5,772 nucleotides of DNA from Streptosporangiaceae bacterium (GCA_030045215.1 JASIBJ010000117.1:1-5772), one strand, 5' to 3'. Counted from the first letter of the stretch, positions 1-5,620 are shown. Made by a program: numbers and translations. The notes: generated by a model not told the origin, from the letters alone.

Positions 1-86
1 ACCGACGTGCCGATCAGGCCGGTGCCGATGACAACCGCGCTGCGGGGCTCGATCACGCCGACGCGCGGCGTCTCCTGGCGGCTCAT
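1..86 (-). CDS. tyrA: Prephenate dehydrogenase, N-terminal fragment (runs off left edge)
   Basis: Only the first 28 codons are present. After a short leader the protein reads SAVVIGTGLIGTS, a glycine-rich GxGLIG nucleotide-binding turn at about residues 16-28, typical of the NAD(P)-binding Rossmann fold at the N terminus of TyrA. The family oxidatively decarboxylates prephenate to 4-hydroxyphenylpyruvate in tyrosine synthesis. The ATG at 86-84 lies 7 bp after the aroH stop, so the two genes are almost certainly co-transcribed, and AroH would supply the substrate. No strong Shine-Dalgarno precedes this ATG. A GTG ten codons later is a possible alternative start, with AGGAG somewhat far upstream. 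The assignment rests on the dinucleotide motif plus the chorismate mutase neighbour. An arogenate dehydrogenase specificity cannot be excluded from this fragment. Confidence 0.8.
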   Translation of the reverse strand, partial: MSRQETPRVGVIEPRSAVVIGTGLIGTS

Positions 87-93
87 TGCTGGC

Positions 94-456
94 TCACTGG
101 GCGATGTCCAGCCGGAGCGCCGCGGCGCCGCGCAGGTAGACATGCTGCACGGAAGATCGCGGCTTGTCCGTCTCGATGTGCATCATCAGCCGGACCACTC
201 TCGGCATCGCGCCAGGGACGCTGATTTCGGCGCTGCAGAGCAGCGGCACCTCCTGGAAGCCGAGCTGGCGGGCGGCGAGCGCCGGAAACTCCGCGGTGAG
301 GTCGCCGGTTGTGGTGAAGATCACGCTGATGACGTCCTCAGTGCTGAGCTCGTTGCGCGTCATGACCTCGGTCACCAGCTCGGCGGTACCGGCCAGGATC
401 TCCTCCCGGTCGTTCGCCGTTATCTGCACCGCTCCTCGAACTGCCCGGACGGCCAC
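94..456 (-). CDS. aroH: Chorismate mutase, AroH class (monofunctional)
   Basis: This enzyme rearranges chorismate to prephenate, the branch-point step to phenylalanine and tyrosine. The 120-residue protein has the usual length and matches the trimeric AroH fold of Bacillus subtilis, not the all-helical AroQ type. Active-site residues appear at near-identical numbering: Arg7 (in VRAVRGA), Phe57, Arg63 (PALAARQL), Cys74, Glu77 (CSAEI), Arg89 (VVRLMM), Tyr107 (HVYL) and Arg115. I chose the GTG at 456 because it gives the N terminus M-AVRAVRGAVQ, as in other actinobacterial AroH as I remember them, and has an AGGAAGG Shine-Dalgarno (464-470) 7 nt upstream. An in-frame ATG at 477 would add seven residues but has a poorer binding site. 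tyrA follows after 7 bp. Transcription may come from rluB or from an unrecognised promoter in the 155-bp gap upstream. Confidence 0.95.
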   Translation of the reverse strand: MAVRAVRGAVQITANDREEILAGTAELVTEVMTRNELSTEDVISVIFTTTGDLTAEFPALAARQLGFQEVPLLCSAEISVPGAMPRVVRLMMHIETDKPRSSVQHVYLRGAAALRLDIAQ

Positions 457-480
457 GTGCCTTCCTTCCTGCGTCATTCT

Positions 481-513
481 GCCCGCCAGTCGCCTGGCCC
501 GGCCCGGCAGTCG
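481..513. repeat. Short direct repeat in the rluB-aroH gap
   Basis: Two 12-bp copies, GCCCGCCAGTCG at 481-492 and GCCCGGCAGTCG at 502-513, differ at one base and are spaced 21 bp apart, two helical turns. An imperfect 12-bp dyad AGTCGGCTGACT (509-520, ten of twelve positions symmetric) overlaps the second copy. The repeats sit just upstream of the aroH start in a 155-bp non-coding stretch (457-611). Same-face spacing could suit an operator, but in DNA this GC-rich chance similarity is quite possible. I recognise no known binding-site consensus, and no convincing promoter boxes were found beside it. Confidence 0.3.
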
Positions 514-611
514 GCTGACTCTTCCCGCCCGTCCACCGACCAGGCTGGCCTGCCCAGCCCGGCTCGGCCGGCGGTCCGCTGACGTTGGTTACCTGCCCCG
601 ACTGACCGCCG

Positions 612-1496
612 CTACATGCCTACCGCGGCGTAAAGCTCACCGACTTCCTTGACGGAGAGCTGCCTGGTCGATCCCGGCCGAAGCGAGCCTAGCGAGATCG
701 GCCCGACCTGGGTGCGGACAAGCCTGTTCACCGGGTGGCCGGCCGCTGCCAGCATCCGCTTGACGACGTGCTTGCGGCCCTCGTGCAGCGTGATCTCCAC
801 CAGCGTGCGGTTGCCGAGCCGTTCTACCACCCGGAACTTGTCTGCGCTGGCCACGCCGTCCTCCAGCGTGATCCCGCTGATGAGCTCGCGGCCCAGGTCA
901 CGCGGTACCGGTCCGGAAACTTCGGCCAGGTAGGTCTTCGGCACGCCGAATCGCGGGTGCGCGAGCCGGTGCGCCAGGTCGCCGTCATTCATGAGGAGCA
1001 TGAGGCCCTCGGTGTCGAAGTCAAGCCTGCCGACGTGAAAGAGCCGTTCGGTGACGTCGCCGAGCAGGTCGGCCATGGTCGGCCGGCCGCGGCTGTCGGA
1101 CATCGTGGTGAGCACGCCCGTCGGCTTGTTGAGGGCGATGTAGACCAGATCCTCCCTGGCCGGGATCCGACGCCCGTCGACGCGGATCACTTGATGCTGG
1201 GGATCGACCCTGGCCCCGTAGCGGCGGACTGTCTCGCCGTCGACCTCGACCCGGCCCGCGCCAATCAGCTCCTCGCAGTGCCGGCGGCTGCCGATGCCCG
1301 CGGCCGCCAGCACCTTCTGCAGGCGGACGCCACCGGGCACGTCACGCAGCGAATCGCGCTGCCCCGCGTCCACGTCGCCCTGGTCGTTCCAGTCGTCATC
1401 GTCGACGTCAGGGGCGGGCTGGTGCAGGCCCTTCGCCGCAGGCCGGCCGGGCGGCTGCCGCCTCGGCTGGCGGCGGTCCCTACCGCCCTGGCTCAT
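612..1496 (-). CDS. rluB: 23S rRNA pseudouridine synthase, RluB/RsuA family
   Basis: The family isomerises a specific uridine in rRNA to pseudouridine; RluB acts on the 23S peptidyl-transferase region (U2605 in E. coli). The 294-residue protein has a charged, disordered N-terminal tail (about 1-56, Arg/Pro-rich then Asp-rich), an S4 RNA-binding domain (about 58-111, RLQKVLAAAGIGSRR to RVDGRRI) and the catalytic domain (about 117-290). The catalytic aspartate is Asp159 in GRLDFDTEGL. The LNKPTGV and LHEGRKHVVKRML motifs of the RsuA/RluB/E/F subfamily are also present. The ATG at 1496 overlaps the end of scpB by 17 bp, so translation is probably coupled, with only a weak upstream binding site. 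A longer open frame to 1763 is an antisense-free shadow of scpB. Linkage scpA-scpB-rluB is common in bacteria. RluB versus RluE/RsuA specificity is inferred from this context. Confidence 0.93.
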   Translation of the reverse strand: MSQGGRDRRQPRRQPPGRPAAKGLHQPAPDVDDDDWNDQGDVDAGQRDSLRDVPGGVRLQKVLAAAGIGSRRHCEELIGAGRVEVDGETVRRYGARVDPQHQVIRVDGRRIPAREDLVYIALNKPTGVLTTMSDSRGRPTMADLLGDVTERLFHVGRLDFDTEGLMLLMNDGDLAHRLAHPRFGVPKTYLAEVSGPVPRDLGRELISGITLEDGVASADKFRVVERLGNRTLVEITLHEGRKHVVKRMLAAAGHPVNRLVRTQVGPISLGSLRPGSTRQLSVKEVGELYAAVGM

Positions 1497-2187
1497 GACC
1501 GGGATCCAGCTCATCATCGAGGTGGTCGGGCAGGAACGGCGCCAGATCGGGAAGATCAGACAGCGCAGGCAGGCCGAGTCGCTCAAGGAAATAGCCGGTC
1601 GTCTGGAACAGGATCGCCCCGGTCTCAGGATCGGTACCGGCCTCCTCCACGAGGCCGCGCAGGACGAGCGTCCGCACGACGCCATCGCAGTTGACCCCGC
1701 GGACGGCGGACACCCTGGCCCGGCTGACCGGCTGACGGTAGGCCACCACGGCCAGCGTCTCAAGGGCTGCCTGCGTCAGACGCACCTCCTGGCTGTCGCT
1801 GACGAAACGCTCTACCACGGCCGCGCAGTCATCCCTGGTGTAAAAACGCCAGCCGCCTGCGACCTCGCGCAGGTCGAATCCGCGCTGCTCCGCGGTATAC
1901 GAGTCGGCTAGCTCGCGCAGCGCGACCGCTACCGCCTCGGTGGGGCGCTCCACAATCTGAGCGAGCAAATTCTCCGCTACGGGTTCGTCAGCGACCAGCA
2001 GTATGGCCTCCAGGCACGTGCGCAGGCCCGGCCCGGTCTCGGCGCCGTCGGTCTCAGCCTGGTCCGCGGCTTCAGCGGGAGCCGCCGCCTCCGGCCCGTC
2101 CTTTGCAGCGTCCAGCCGCCGGGCTTCGAGGTCCTCGGCCCTCCGTGGCTCGTCATCCGGCCACAGCGCGGCCGGTCCGTCATGCAT
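1480..2187 (-). CDS. scpB: Segregation and condensation protein ScpB
   Basis: ScpB dimers bind the ScpA kleisin within the SMC-ScpAB condensin, which compacts and individualises newly replicated origins. The 235-residue protein has an acidic, Ala-rich N-terminal extension (about 1-50) not needed for the fold. Two winged-helix domains follow: the first at about 54-130 (CLEAILLVADEPV to RFYTRDD), the second at about 135-205. The second carries the family signature LTQAALETLAVVAYRQPVSR, then AVRGV and TTGYFLERLGL. The ATG at 2187 overlaps the scpA stop by 8 bp (ATGCATGA), which indicates translational coupling. An AGGAAG stretch inside the scpA tail lies about 12 nt upstream. The frame stays open to 2382, but that extension reads through scpA coding sequence and lacks ScpB-like content. 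Identification is firm. Confidence 0.95.
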   Translation of the reverse strand: MHDGPAALWPDDEPRRAEDLEARRLDAAKDGPEAAAPAEAADQAETDGAETGPGLRTCLEAILLVADEPVAENLLAQIVERPTEAVAVALRELADSYTAEQRGFDLREVAGGWRFYTRDDCAAVVERFVSDSQEVRLTQAALETLAVVAYRQPVSRARVSAVRGVNCDGVVRTLVLRGLVEEAGTDPETGAILFQTTGYFLERLGLPALSDLPDLAPFLPDHLDDELDPGHEPGR

Positions 2188-3226
2188 CGTCGCGATCGTC
2201 TTCCTCTTCCTCGCGCGCCTGGCCATCCCCATCCGGCTGCCGCGATCGCTCTCGCTCGCGCCCTGCATCCGGCTCGCCGTTCGGCCCACGCTCGCGTCCG
2301 GGACCCGTTCGGCTCGGCTGCGCGGATCCCTCGGGCGCCAGCCGATCCACCCACGACACGTAGAGGTCACCCAGCGGGGCAACCTGATCCAGGCCGACCC
2401 GGCCGTCCCGGTACAGCTCCAGGACCGCGAGGAACCGCGCCACGATCTCGTAGGTGCCCGCGCAGTCGGCGATGAGCTGCCGGAAAGTTGCGCGGCGCAG
2501 CGAGCGCAGCCGTGCTAGCAGTATCTCAGCCTGCTCACGCACCGATGTTCGCGGGACGTGCAGATGCGCGGTGGACACGGTTGGCGGCCGCCGAGGTGCC
2601 AGCACCCTCGCCGCGATGATGGCGAACTCCGGCGGCCCGAGCCCGATCAGCACCTCAGGCAACAGGTCGGCGAACCTGGGCTCCATGGGCACCCGGCGCG
2701 GGAACCGCCGCGCCTCTGCGGTCATCCGGCCCGACAGTACGACCGCAACTTCCCTGTATGCCCGGTATTGCAATAGGCGAGCGAAGAGCAGGTCCCTGGC
2801 CTCAAGCAGCGCCAGGTCCTCCTCATCGTCGACCTCGCCGGCCGGCAGCAGCCTGGCCGCCTTCAGATCGAGCAAGGTCGCGGCCACTACCAGGAAGTAG
2901 CTGGCTTGGTCCAGGTCCCACTCGCCGGCGAGCGCACGGATGTAGGCGATGAACTCGTCGGTCACGCTCGAGAGCGCGATCTCGGTGATGTCGAGCTTGT
3001 GCTTGGAGATCAGCCCTAGCAGCAGGTCGAACGGCCCCTCGAAGACGTCCAGGTGCACCTGGAACCCGCCGCCCGCAGGCGCGGGCTCGCCAGCGATGCC
3101 CGGCGAGTCGACAATCCCAGACGAATCGGCAATCCCGGATGAGTCGCCACGCTGGGATGAGTCGGCAAGCCCGGACTTGCCGGGTAGCGCGGGATCGCGT
3201 GGCTCGCTAGTCATTGTGCTGGTCAT
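2180..3226 (-). CDS. scpA: Segregation and condensation protein ScpA (kleisin)
   Basis: ScpA is the kleisin that bridges the two SMC heads and carries ScpB. Of 348 residues, about 55-130 form the N-terminal domain that contacts the SMC neck (FQVHLDVFEGPFDLLLGLI, then ATLLDLKAARLLP). A central linker binds ScpB, and about 226-293 form the C-terminal winged helix that caps the other SMC head (ATFRQLIADC to GDLYVSWVD). Both ends are extended. Residues 15-45 hold a degenerate DSSGIA hexapeptide repeat, and residues 296-348 are a highly charged Arg/Glu/Asp tail that seems disordered. Many ScpA proteins are about 240-280 residues. ATG 3226 was chosen as the first in-frame start after the upstream gene; ATG 3214 is an alternative, and neither has a strong binding site. 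scpB overlaps the 3' end by 8 bp. Confidence 0.95.
   Translation of the reverse strand: MTSTMTSEPRDPALPGKSGLADSSQRGDSSGIADSSGIVDSPGIAGEPAPAGGGFQVHLDVFEGPFDLLLGLISKHKLDITEIALSSVTDEFIAYIRALAGEWDLDQASYFLVVAATLLDLKAARLLPAGEVDDEEDLALLEARDLLFARLLQYRAYREVAVVLSGRMTAEARRFPRRVPMEPRFADLLPEVLIGLGPPEFAIIAARVLAPRRPPTVSTAHLHVPRTSVREQAEILLARLRSLRRATFRQLIADCAGTYEIVARFLAVLELYRDGRVGLDQVAPLGDLYVSWVDRLAPEGSAQPSRTGPGRERGPNGEPDAGRERERSRQPDGDGQAREEEEDDRDDA
3093..3182 (-). repeat. Tandem 18-bp repeat encoding a hexapeptide in ScpA
   Basis: Five degenerate 18-bp units start at 3093, 3111, 3129, 3147 and 3165. The best-conserved part is a GATGAGTCG-like core in the middle units. In the scpA frame they encode GKSGLA, DSSQRG, DSSGIA, DSSGIV and DSPGIA. 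The period is a multiple of three, so unit gain or loss would keep the frame. The block lies in the N-terminal extension before the conserved kleisin domain, where length variation should be tolerated. Confidence 0.8.
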
Positions 3227-3295
3227 CGAGGATCTGCCGCCACCAACTGTGATGCGGCTGCTGCCGCCCCCCGCCGCTGAGATTACCCGAACCGG

Positions 3296-3622
3296 TCATG
3301 TCCCATCACGTAGCCGACCGGCCAGGACGCTGCCCTCCCCCGCCGAATCCAGGTCGGCCAGCAGCACCGCGAGCGCCTCGCGCACGATACGACCGCGATC
3401 GACGGACAGGCCATAGGAGCGCAGCGTGAGCCGCGCGCGCTCCAGCTCCATCAGCTCGACGCCAGACAGATAAACGGTGATCTTCTGGGGGTGACTCTCC
3501 CTGCCACTAGCCTGGCGCTCGGTTTCAGGGGTCGGACTCCGTGCAGCTGGCCGCAGCAGCTCGGCGACTCCCGGCAGGCTTACCCGGCGTGAGCGGGACC
3601 CGCGGGAACGCCCCGATGCCAC
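3296..3622 (-). CDS. Small ribbon-helix-helix-like protein coupled to ParA
   Basis: The C-terminal half looks like a ribbon-helix-helix DNA-binding fold: strand at about 47-53 (KITVYLS), helix A at about 54-69 (GVELMELERARLTLRS), turn, then helix B at about 76-91 (RGRIVREALAVLLADL). Such proteins dimerise and insert the paired strands into the DNA major groove. Residues 1-45 look disordered and begin with a basic run, GRSRGSRSRR. The GTG at 3622 is preferred because a full AAGGAGGT lies 9 nt upstream; it overlaps parA by 43 bp in another frame and gives 108 residues. A GTG at 3673 would add 17 residues. I recall similar uncharacterised genes between parA and scpA in other actinomycetes. Size, fold and position suit a ParA partner or a small repressor, but no function is demonstrated. 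Existence as a gene is well supported; the role is inference. Confidence 0.82.
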   Translation of the reverse strand: MASGRSRGSRSRRVSLPGVAELLRPAARSPTPETERQASGRESHPQKITVYLSGVELMELERARLTLRSYGLSVDRGRIVREALAVLLADLDSAGEGSVLAGRLRDGT

Positions 3623-4482
3623 CGATCCAGTACCTCCTTGGCCAGCTCGCGATACGAGTTGGCTCCGTTGCACGCTGGGTCGAACCGGGTAATGGGTTCT
3701 CCGGCAACCGTAGCGTCAGGGAAGCGCACCGTCCGGCTGATGACCGTATGGAATACCTGATCGCCAAAACCCTCGACGACACCCGCGAGCACTTCCCTCG
3801 TGTGCAGGGTCCGCGAGTCGTACATCGTGGCGAGCAGCCCGTCGATCGCCAGCTTCGGGCTGAGTCGGGTCGACACTTTGTCGATCGTCTCCATCAGCAA
3901 GGCCACGCCGCGGAGCGCGAAGTACTCGCACTCCAGCGGGACGATCACACCGTCCGCGCAAGCCAGCGCGTTTACCGTGAGCAGGCCGAGCGACGGCTGG
4001 CAGTCGATGAGGATCACGTCGTAATCCGGGATCACCGGCTGCAGCACCCGGCCGAGGACGAACTCCCTGCCGACCTCGTGCACCAGCTGAACCTCGGCGC
4101 CCGACAGGTCGATGTTGCTGGGCAGCAGGTCCATGCCCGCGACCCTCGTCTTGATGACAACGTCGGGTGCGGTAATGCCGCGCTCCATCAGCAGGTTGTA
4201 AACGGTCGCGTCGAGCTCGTGCGGCTGGATGCCGAGGCCAACCGACAGCGCCCCCTGCGGATCGAAGTCGACCAGCAGAACCCGGCGGCCGCGCTCGGCC
4301 AGCGCCGCGCCGAGGTTGATCGTCGTGGTTGTCTTGCCGACGCCCCCCTTCTGGTTGCAGATAGCCGCAATGCGGGCGGGCCCGTGCACGATCCGCGGCT
4401 CCGGATCGGGGAACACCGGCACAGGCCGGCCAGTGGGACCCAGCAGTCCGGGCCGGGCCTCCAAGATCTGGGATGCTGCCAC
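3580..4482 (-). CDS. parA: Orphan ParA/Soj-family ATPase next to scpAB
   Basis: ParA ATPases form ATP-dependent dimers on DNA and position cargo bound by a partner, classically ParB. The 300-residue protein carries the deviant Walker A motif with signature lysine (NQKGGVGKTT, Lys45 and Lys50), Walker A' (VDFDPQG, 71-77) and Walker B (VILID, Asp160). Arginine-bearing segments DSRT (about 222-225) and ISRTVRFPDA (about 248-257) correspond to regions that help Soj bind DNA. Unlike Soj it has a Pro/Gly-rich N-terminal extension of about 36 residues (GPTGRPVP to GPAR). It resembles the ParA-like protein encoded beside scpA in Mycobacterium (Rv1708 as I remember it), not the ParA of the parAB-parS locus near the origin. 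The GTG start has a GGGAGGT site 9 nt upstream. The downstream RHH gene overlaps its 3' end. The biological cargo is unknown. Confidence 0.92.
   Translation of the reverse strand: MAASQILEARPGLLGPTGRPVPVFPDPEPRIVHGPARIAAICNQKGGVGKTTTTINLGAALAERGRRVLLVDFDPQGALSVGLGIQPHELDATVYNLLMERGITAPDVVIKTRVAGMDLLPSNIDLSGAEVQLVHEVGREFVLGRVLQPVIPDYDVILIDCQPSLGLLTVNALACADGVIVPLECEYFALRGVALLMETIDKVSTRLSPKLAIDGLLATMYDSRTLHTREVLAGVVEGFGDQVFHTVISRTVRFPDATVAGEPITRFDPACNGANSYRELAKEVLDRWHRGVPAGPAHAG
3632..3639 (-). promoter_or_regulatory. Strong Shine-Dalgarno inside parA for the RHH gene
   Basis: The minus strand reads AAGGAGGT here, a full match to the anti-Shine-Dalgarno core, 9 nt before the GTG at 3622. It lies inside the last 20 codons of parA, in codons for the Lys-Glu-Val-Leu stretch. 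It is the best ribosome binding site in the window. It fixes the start of the RHH gene and implies substantial expression linked to parA translation. Confidence 0.8.
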
Positions 4483-4484
4483 AG

Positions 4485-4506
4485 CTACCGCACCTCCCGG
4501 CGGTAG
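4485..4506 (-). promoter_or_regulatory. Hairpin presenting the parA Shine-Dalgarno in its loop
   Basis: The minus strand has a perfect 7-bp inverted repeat, CTACCGC (4506-4500) and GCGGTAG (4491-4485), around an 8-nt loop CGGGAGGT that contains the parA Shine-Dalgarno. The stem ends 2 nt before the GTG start. In mRNA it could display the binding site in a loop or restrict ribosome loading. In DNA the same dyad could be an operator. The structure is seen directly; any regulatory role is inferred. Confidence 0.6.
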
Positions 4507-4533
4507 GCGCCGAATGCGCTCACTGGAACCTGG

Positions 4534-4562
4534 ACTCTAGGGCCTGCGCATCCGGCCGGCAA
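4534..4562 (-). promoter_or_regulatory. Candidate promoter for the parA-scpAB operon
   Basis: On the minus strand TTGCCG (4562-4557) and TAGAGT (4539-4534) are separated by 17 bp. Each matches four of six bases of the housekeeping -35 and -10 consensus, and TAG-beginning -10 boxes are common in actinomycetes. Transcription would start near 4527, giving a leader of about 45 nt that includes the hairpin around the parA binding site. It lies in the only sizeable gap (190 bp) ahead of parA. This is a pattern match without experimental support. Confidence 0.45.
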
Positions 4563-4568
4563 GCCGGC
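4555..4568. repeat. GCCGGC dyad overlapping the candidate -35 box
   Basis: GCCGGC is repeated around a 2-bp AA/TT spacer. Because GCCGGC is its own reverse complement, the whole is a 14-bp interrupted palindrome. It covers the proposed -35 of the parA promoter, where a repressor could bind. It has no T-run on either side, so it is not a convincing intrinsic terminator for xerD. GC-rich palindromes of this kind are frequent by chance in such genomes. Confidence 0.3.
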
Positions 4569-4672
4569 GCACCGTTGGCAGGCAAATGAGCTGCATGTGA
4601 GGGCTGCTCGGCCCGAACCACTTATGAGCGGAACGAGTCGGGTCCCTTTTCGCACGCCGTCGGGCGGCCAGG

Positions 4673-5620
4673 CTAGCCGAGTGCCCGCGGGTGCGCAGAG
4701 GCGTAGACCTCGCGCAACTTGTCCACCGTGACCAGCGTGTACACCTGCGTCGTCGTGACCGATGCGTGCCCGAGCAGTTCCTGCACGACCCGGACGTCGG
4801 CACCGCCATCAAGCAAGTGCGTGGCGAACGAGTGCCGCAGCACGTGCGGTGACACCTCGGCCAGCCCGGCCCGGCTGGCCGCGGCGCGCAGCGCGCCCCA
4901 TGCGCCCTGCCGGGTCAGCCGGCCTCCGCGCGCGTTCAGGAACAGCGCCGGGCTGGCCGTCGCCCGGCCGTTTGCCGCCGCCAGACCCGGCCTGGTCCTG
5001 ATCAGGTACGCCTCGAGCGCCTCGCGGGCGAAGCTGCCGACCGGGACGAGCCGCTGCTTGCCGCCCTTGCCGTTCAGCCGGACCGTGGCGGCTATCGCCT
5101 TGGACCTGGACTCACCCGACAGCTGCAGGTCGTCCACGTCGAGCCCGACGGCCTCGGAGATTCGTGCGCCCGTGCCGTAGAGCAGTTCGAGCAGCGCCCG
5201 GTCGCGCAACGCTGCCGGGCCGGTCTGTGCCGCCACGAGCAGCCGCTCGACGTCCGGGATCGAGATGGCCTTCGGCAGCCGACGCGGCGGCGCCGGCGGC
5301 CGGATAATCCTGGCCGGGTCGTCGCTCGCCATTCCTTCCGCCAGGGCGAAGGCGTGCAGCCCGCGCACGGCGACAACCGCGCGGCCGGCCGAGCTCGCCG
5401 CCAGCGGCGGATGCTCGCCGTCGCCCTCGCGCAGGCCGGCCAGAAAGTCGGCAACATCCTGCGAGCTGACGGCACCGATCTCGGTCCGTCCCCGCTTGTC
5501 CAGCGCCGCGGCATACCGGTGCAAGTCTCGCCGGTATGCCTCCAGCGTGTGGGCGGCAAGGCCTCGTTCTACCTCCAGGTAGTCGAGGTAGGTCGCGATG
5601 GCCTGTGCCGGGGCTGTCAG
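4673..5620 (-). CDS. xerD: Tyrosine recombinase XerD (chromosome dimer resolution)
   Basis: XerD cuts and rejoins DNA at dif with XerC to resolve chromosome dimers before division. With the CTG start the protein has 315 residues: an N-terminal SAM-like core-binding domain (about 5-95) and a catalytic domain (about 115-310). All six catalytic residues are visible: Arg153 (TGARISE), Lys185 ([10 protein letters not shown]), His259 and Arg262 ([14 protein letters not shown]), His285 (LLGHASV) and Tyr294 (TTTQVY). The CTG at 5620 is preferred because it puts ERG at residues 18-20, as in mycobacterial XerD, and has GAGGT (5627-5631) 6 nt upstream. The GTG at 5680 would add 20 Arg/Pro-rich residues encoded over ald. 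The segment between the Arg motif and the catalytic Lys hairpin is about eight residues longer than in typical XerD. The CTG overlaps the ald stop. XerD rather than XerC follows from this neighbourhood. Confidence 0.92.
   Translation of the reverse strand: MTAPAQAIATYLDYLEVERGLAAHTLEAYRRDLHRYAAALDKRGRTEIGAVSSQDVADFLAGLREGDGEHPPLAASSAGRAVVAVRGLHAFALAEGMASDDPARIIRPPAPPRRLPKAISIPDVERLLVAAQTGPAALRDRALLELLYGTGARISEAVGLDVDDLQLSGESRSKAIAATVRLNGKGGKQRLVPVGSFAREALEAYLIRTRPGLAAANGRATASPALFLNARGGRLTRQGAWGALRAAASRAGLAEVSPHVLRHSFATHLLDGGADVRVVQELLGHASVTTTQVYTLVTVDKLREVYASAHPRALG

Noticed and set aside
543..559. Hairpin GGCTGG-CCTGC-CCAGCC after rluB as a terminator
   Set aside because: A 6-bp stem without a following T-run on the minus strand; such stems are frequent in DNA of this composition, so an intrinsic terminator is not supported.
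735..1694. Open frame of 319 codons on the plus strand opposite rluB and the end of scpB
   Set aside because: It is a GC-rich antisense shadow; the minus-strand frame encodes recognisable S4 and pseudouridine synthase motifs, while this one shows no domain-like sequence.
1497..1763. Upstream extension of the rluB frame
   Set aside because: It reads through conserved ScpB coding sequence and gives Trp/Ser/Arg-rich junk; the ATG at 1496 gives a normal RluB with its charged tail.
2188..2382. Upstream extension of the scpB frame
   Set aside because: It overlaps the end of the ScpA winged helix in another frame and has no ScpB-like content; ATG 2187 at the scpA stop is a typical coupled start.
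3093..3182. CRISPR-like array
   Set aside because: The units are contiguous without spacers, degenerate, and in frame within scpA; they are a coding tandem repeat.
3254..3267. GCGGC-TGCT-GCCGC hairpin in the RHH-scpA gap
   Set aside because: Only 5 bp, no T-run and no clear relation to a start or binding site; likely chance.
3541..4506. Open frame of 321 codons on the plus strand opposite parA
   Set aside because: It mirrors the parA codon phase, and its composition is rich in Arg, His and Gln from reverse-complemented codons with no recognisable motif.
4660..4672. GCCG/CGGC stem just after the xerD stop as a terminator
   Set aside because: A 4-bp stem with no T-run is too weak to call.
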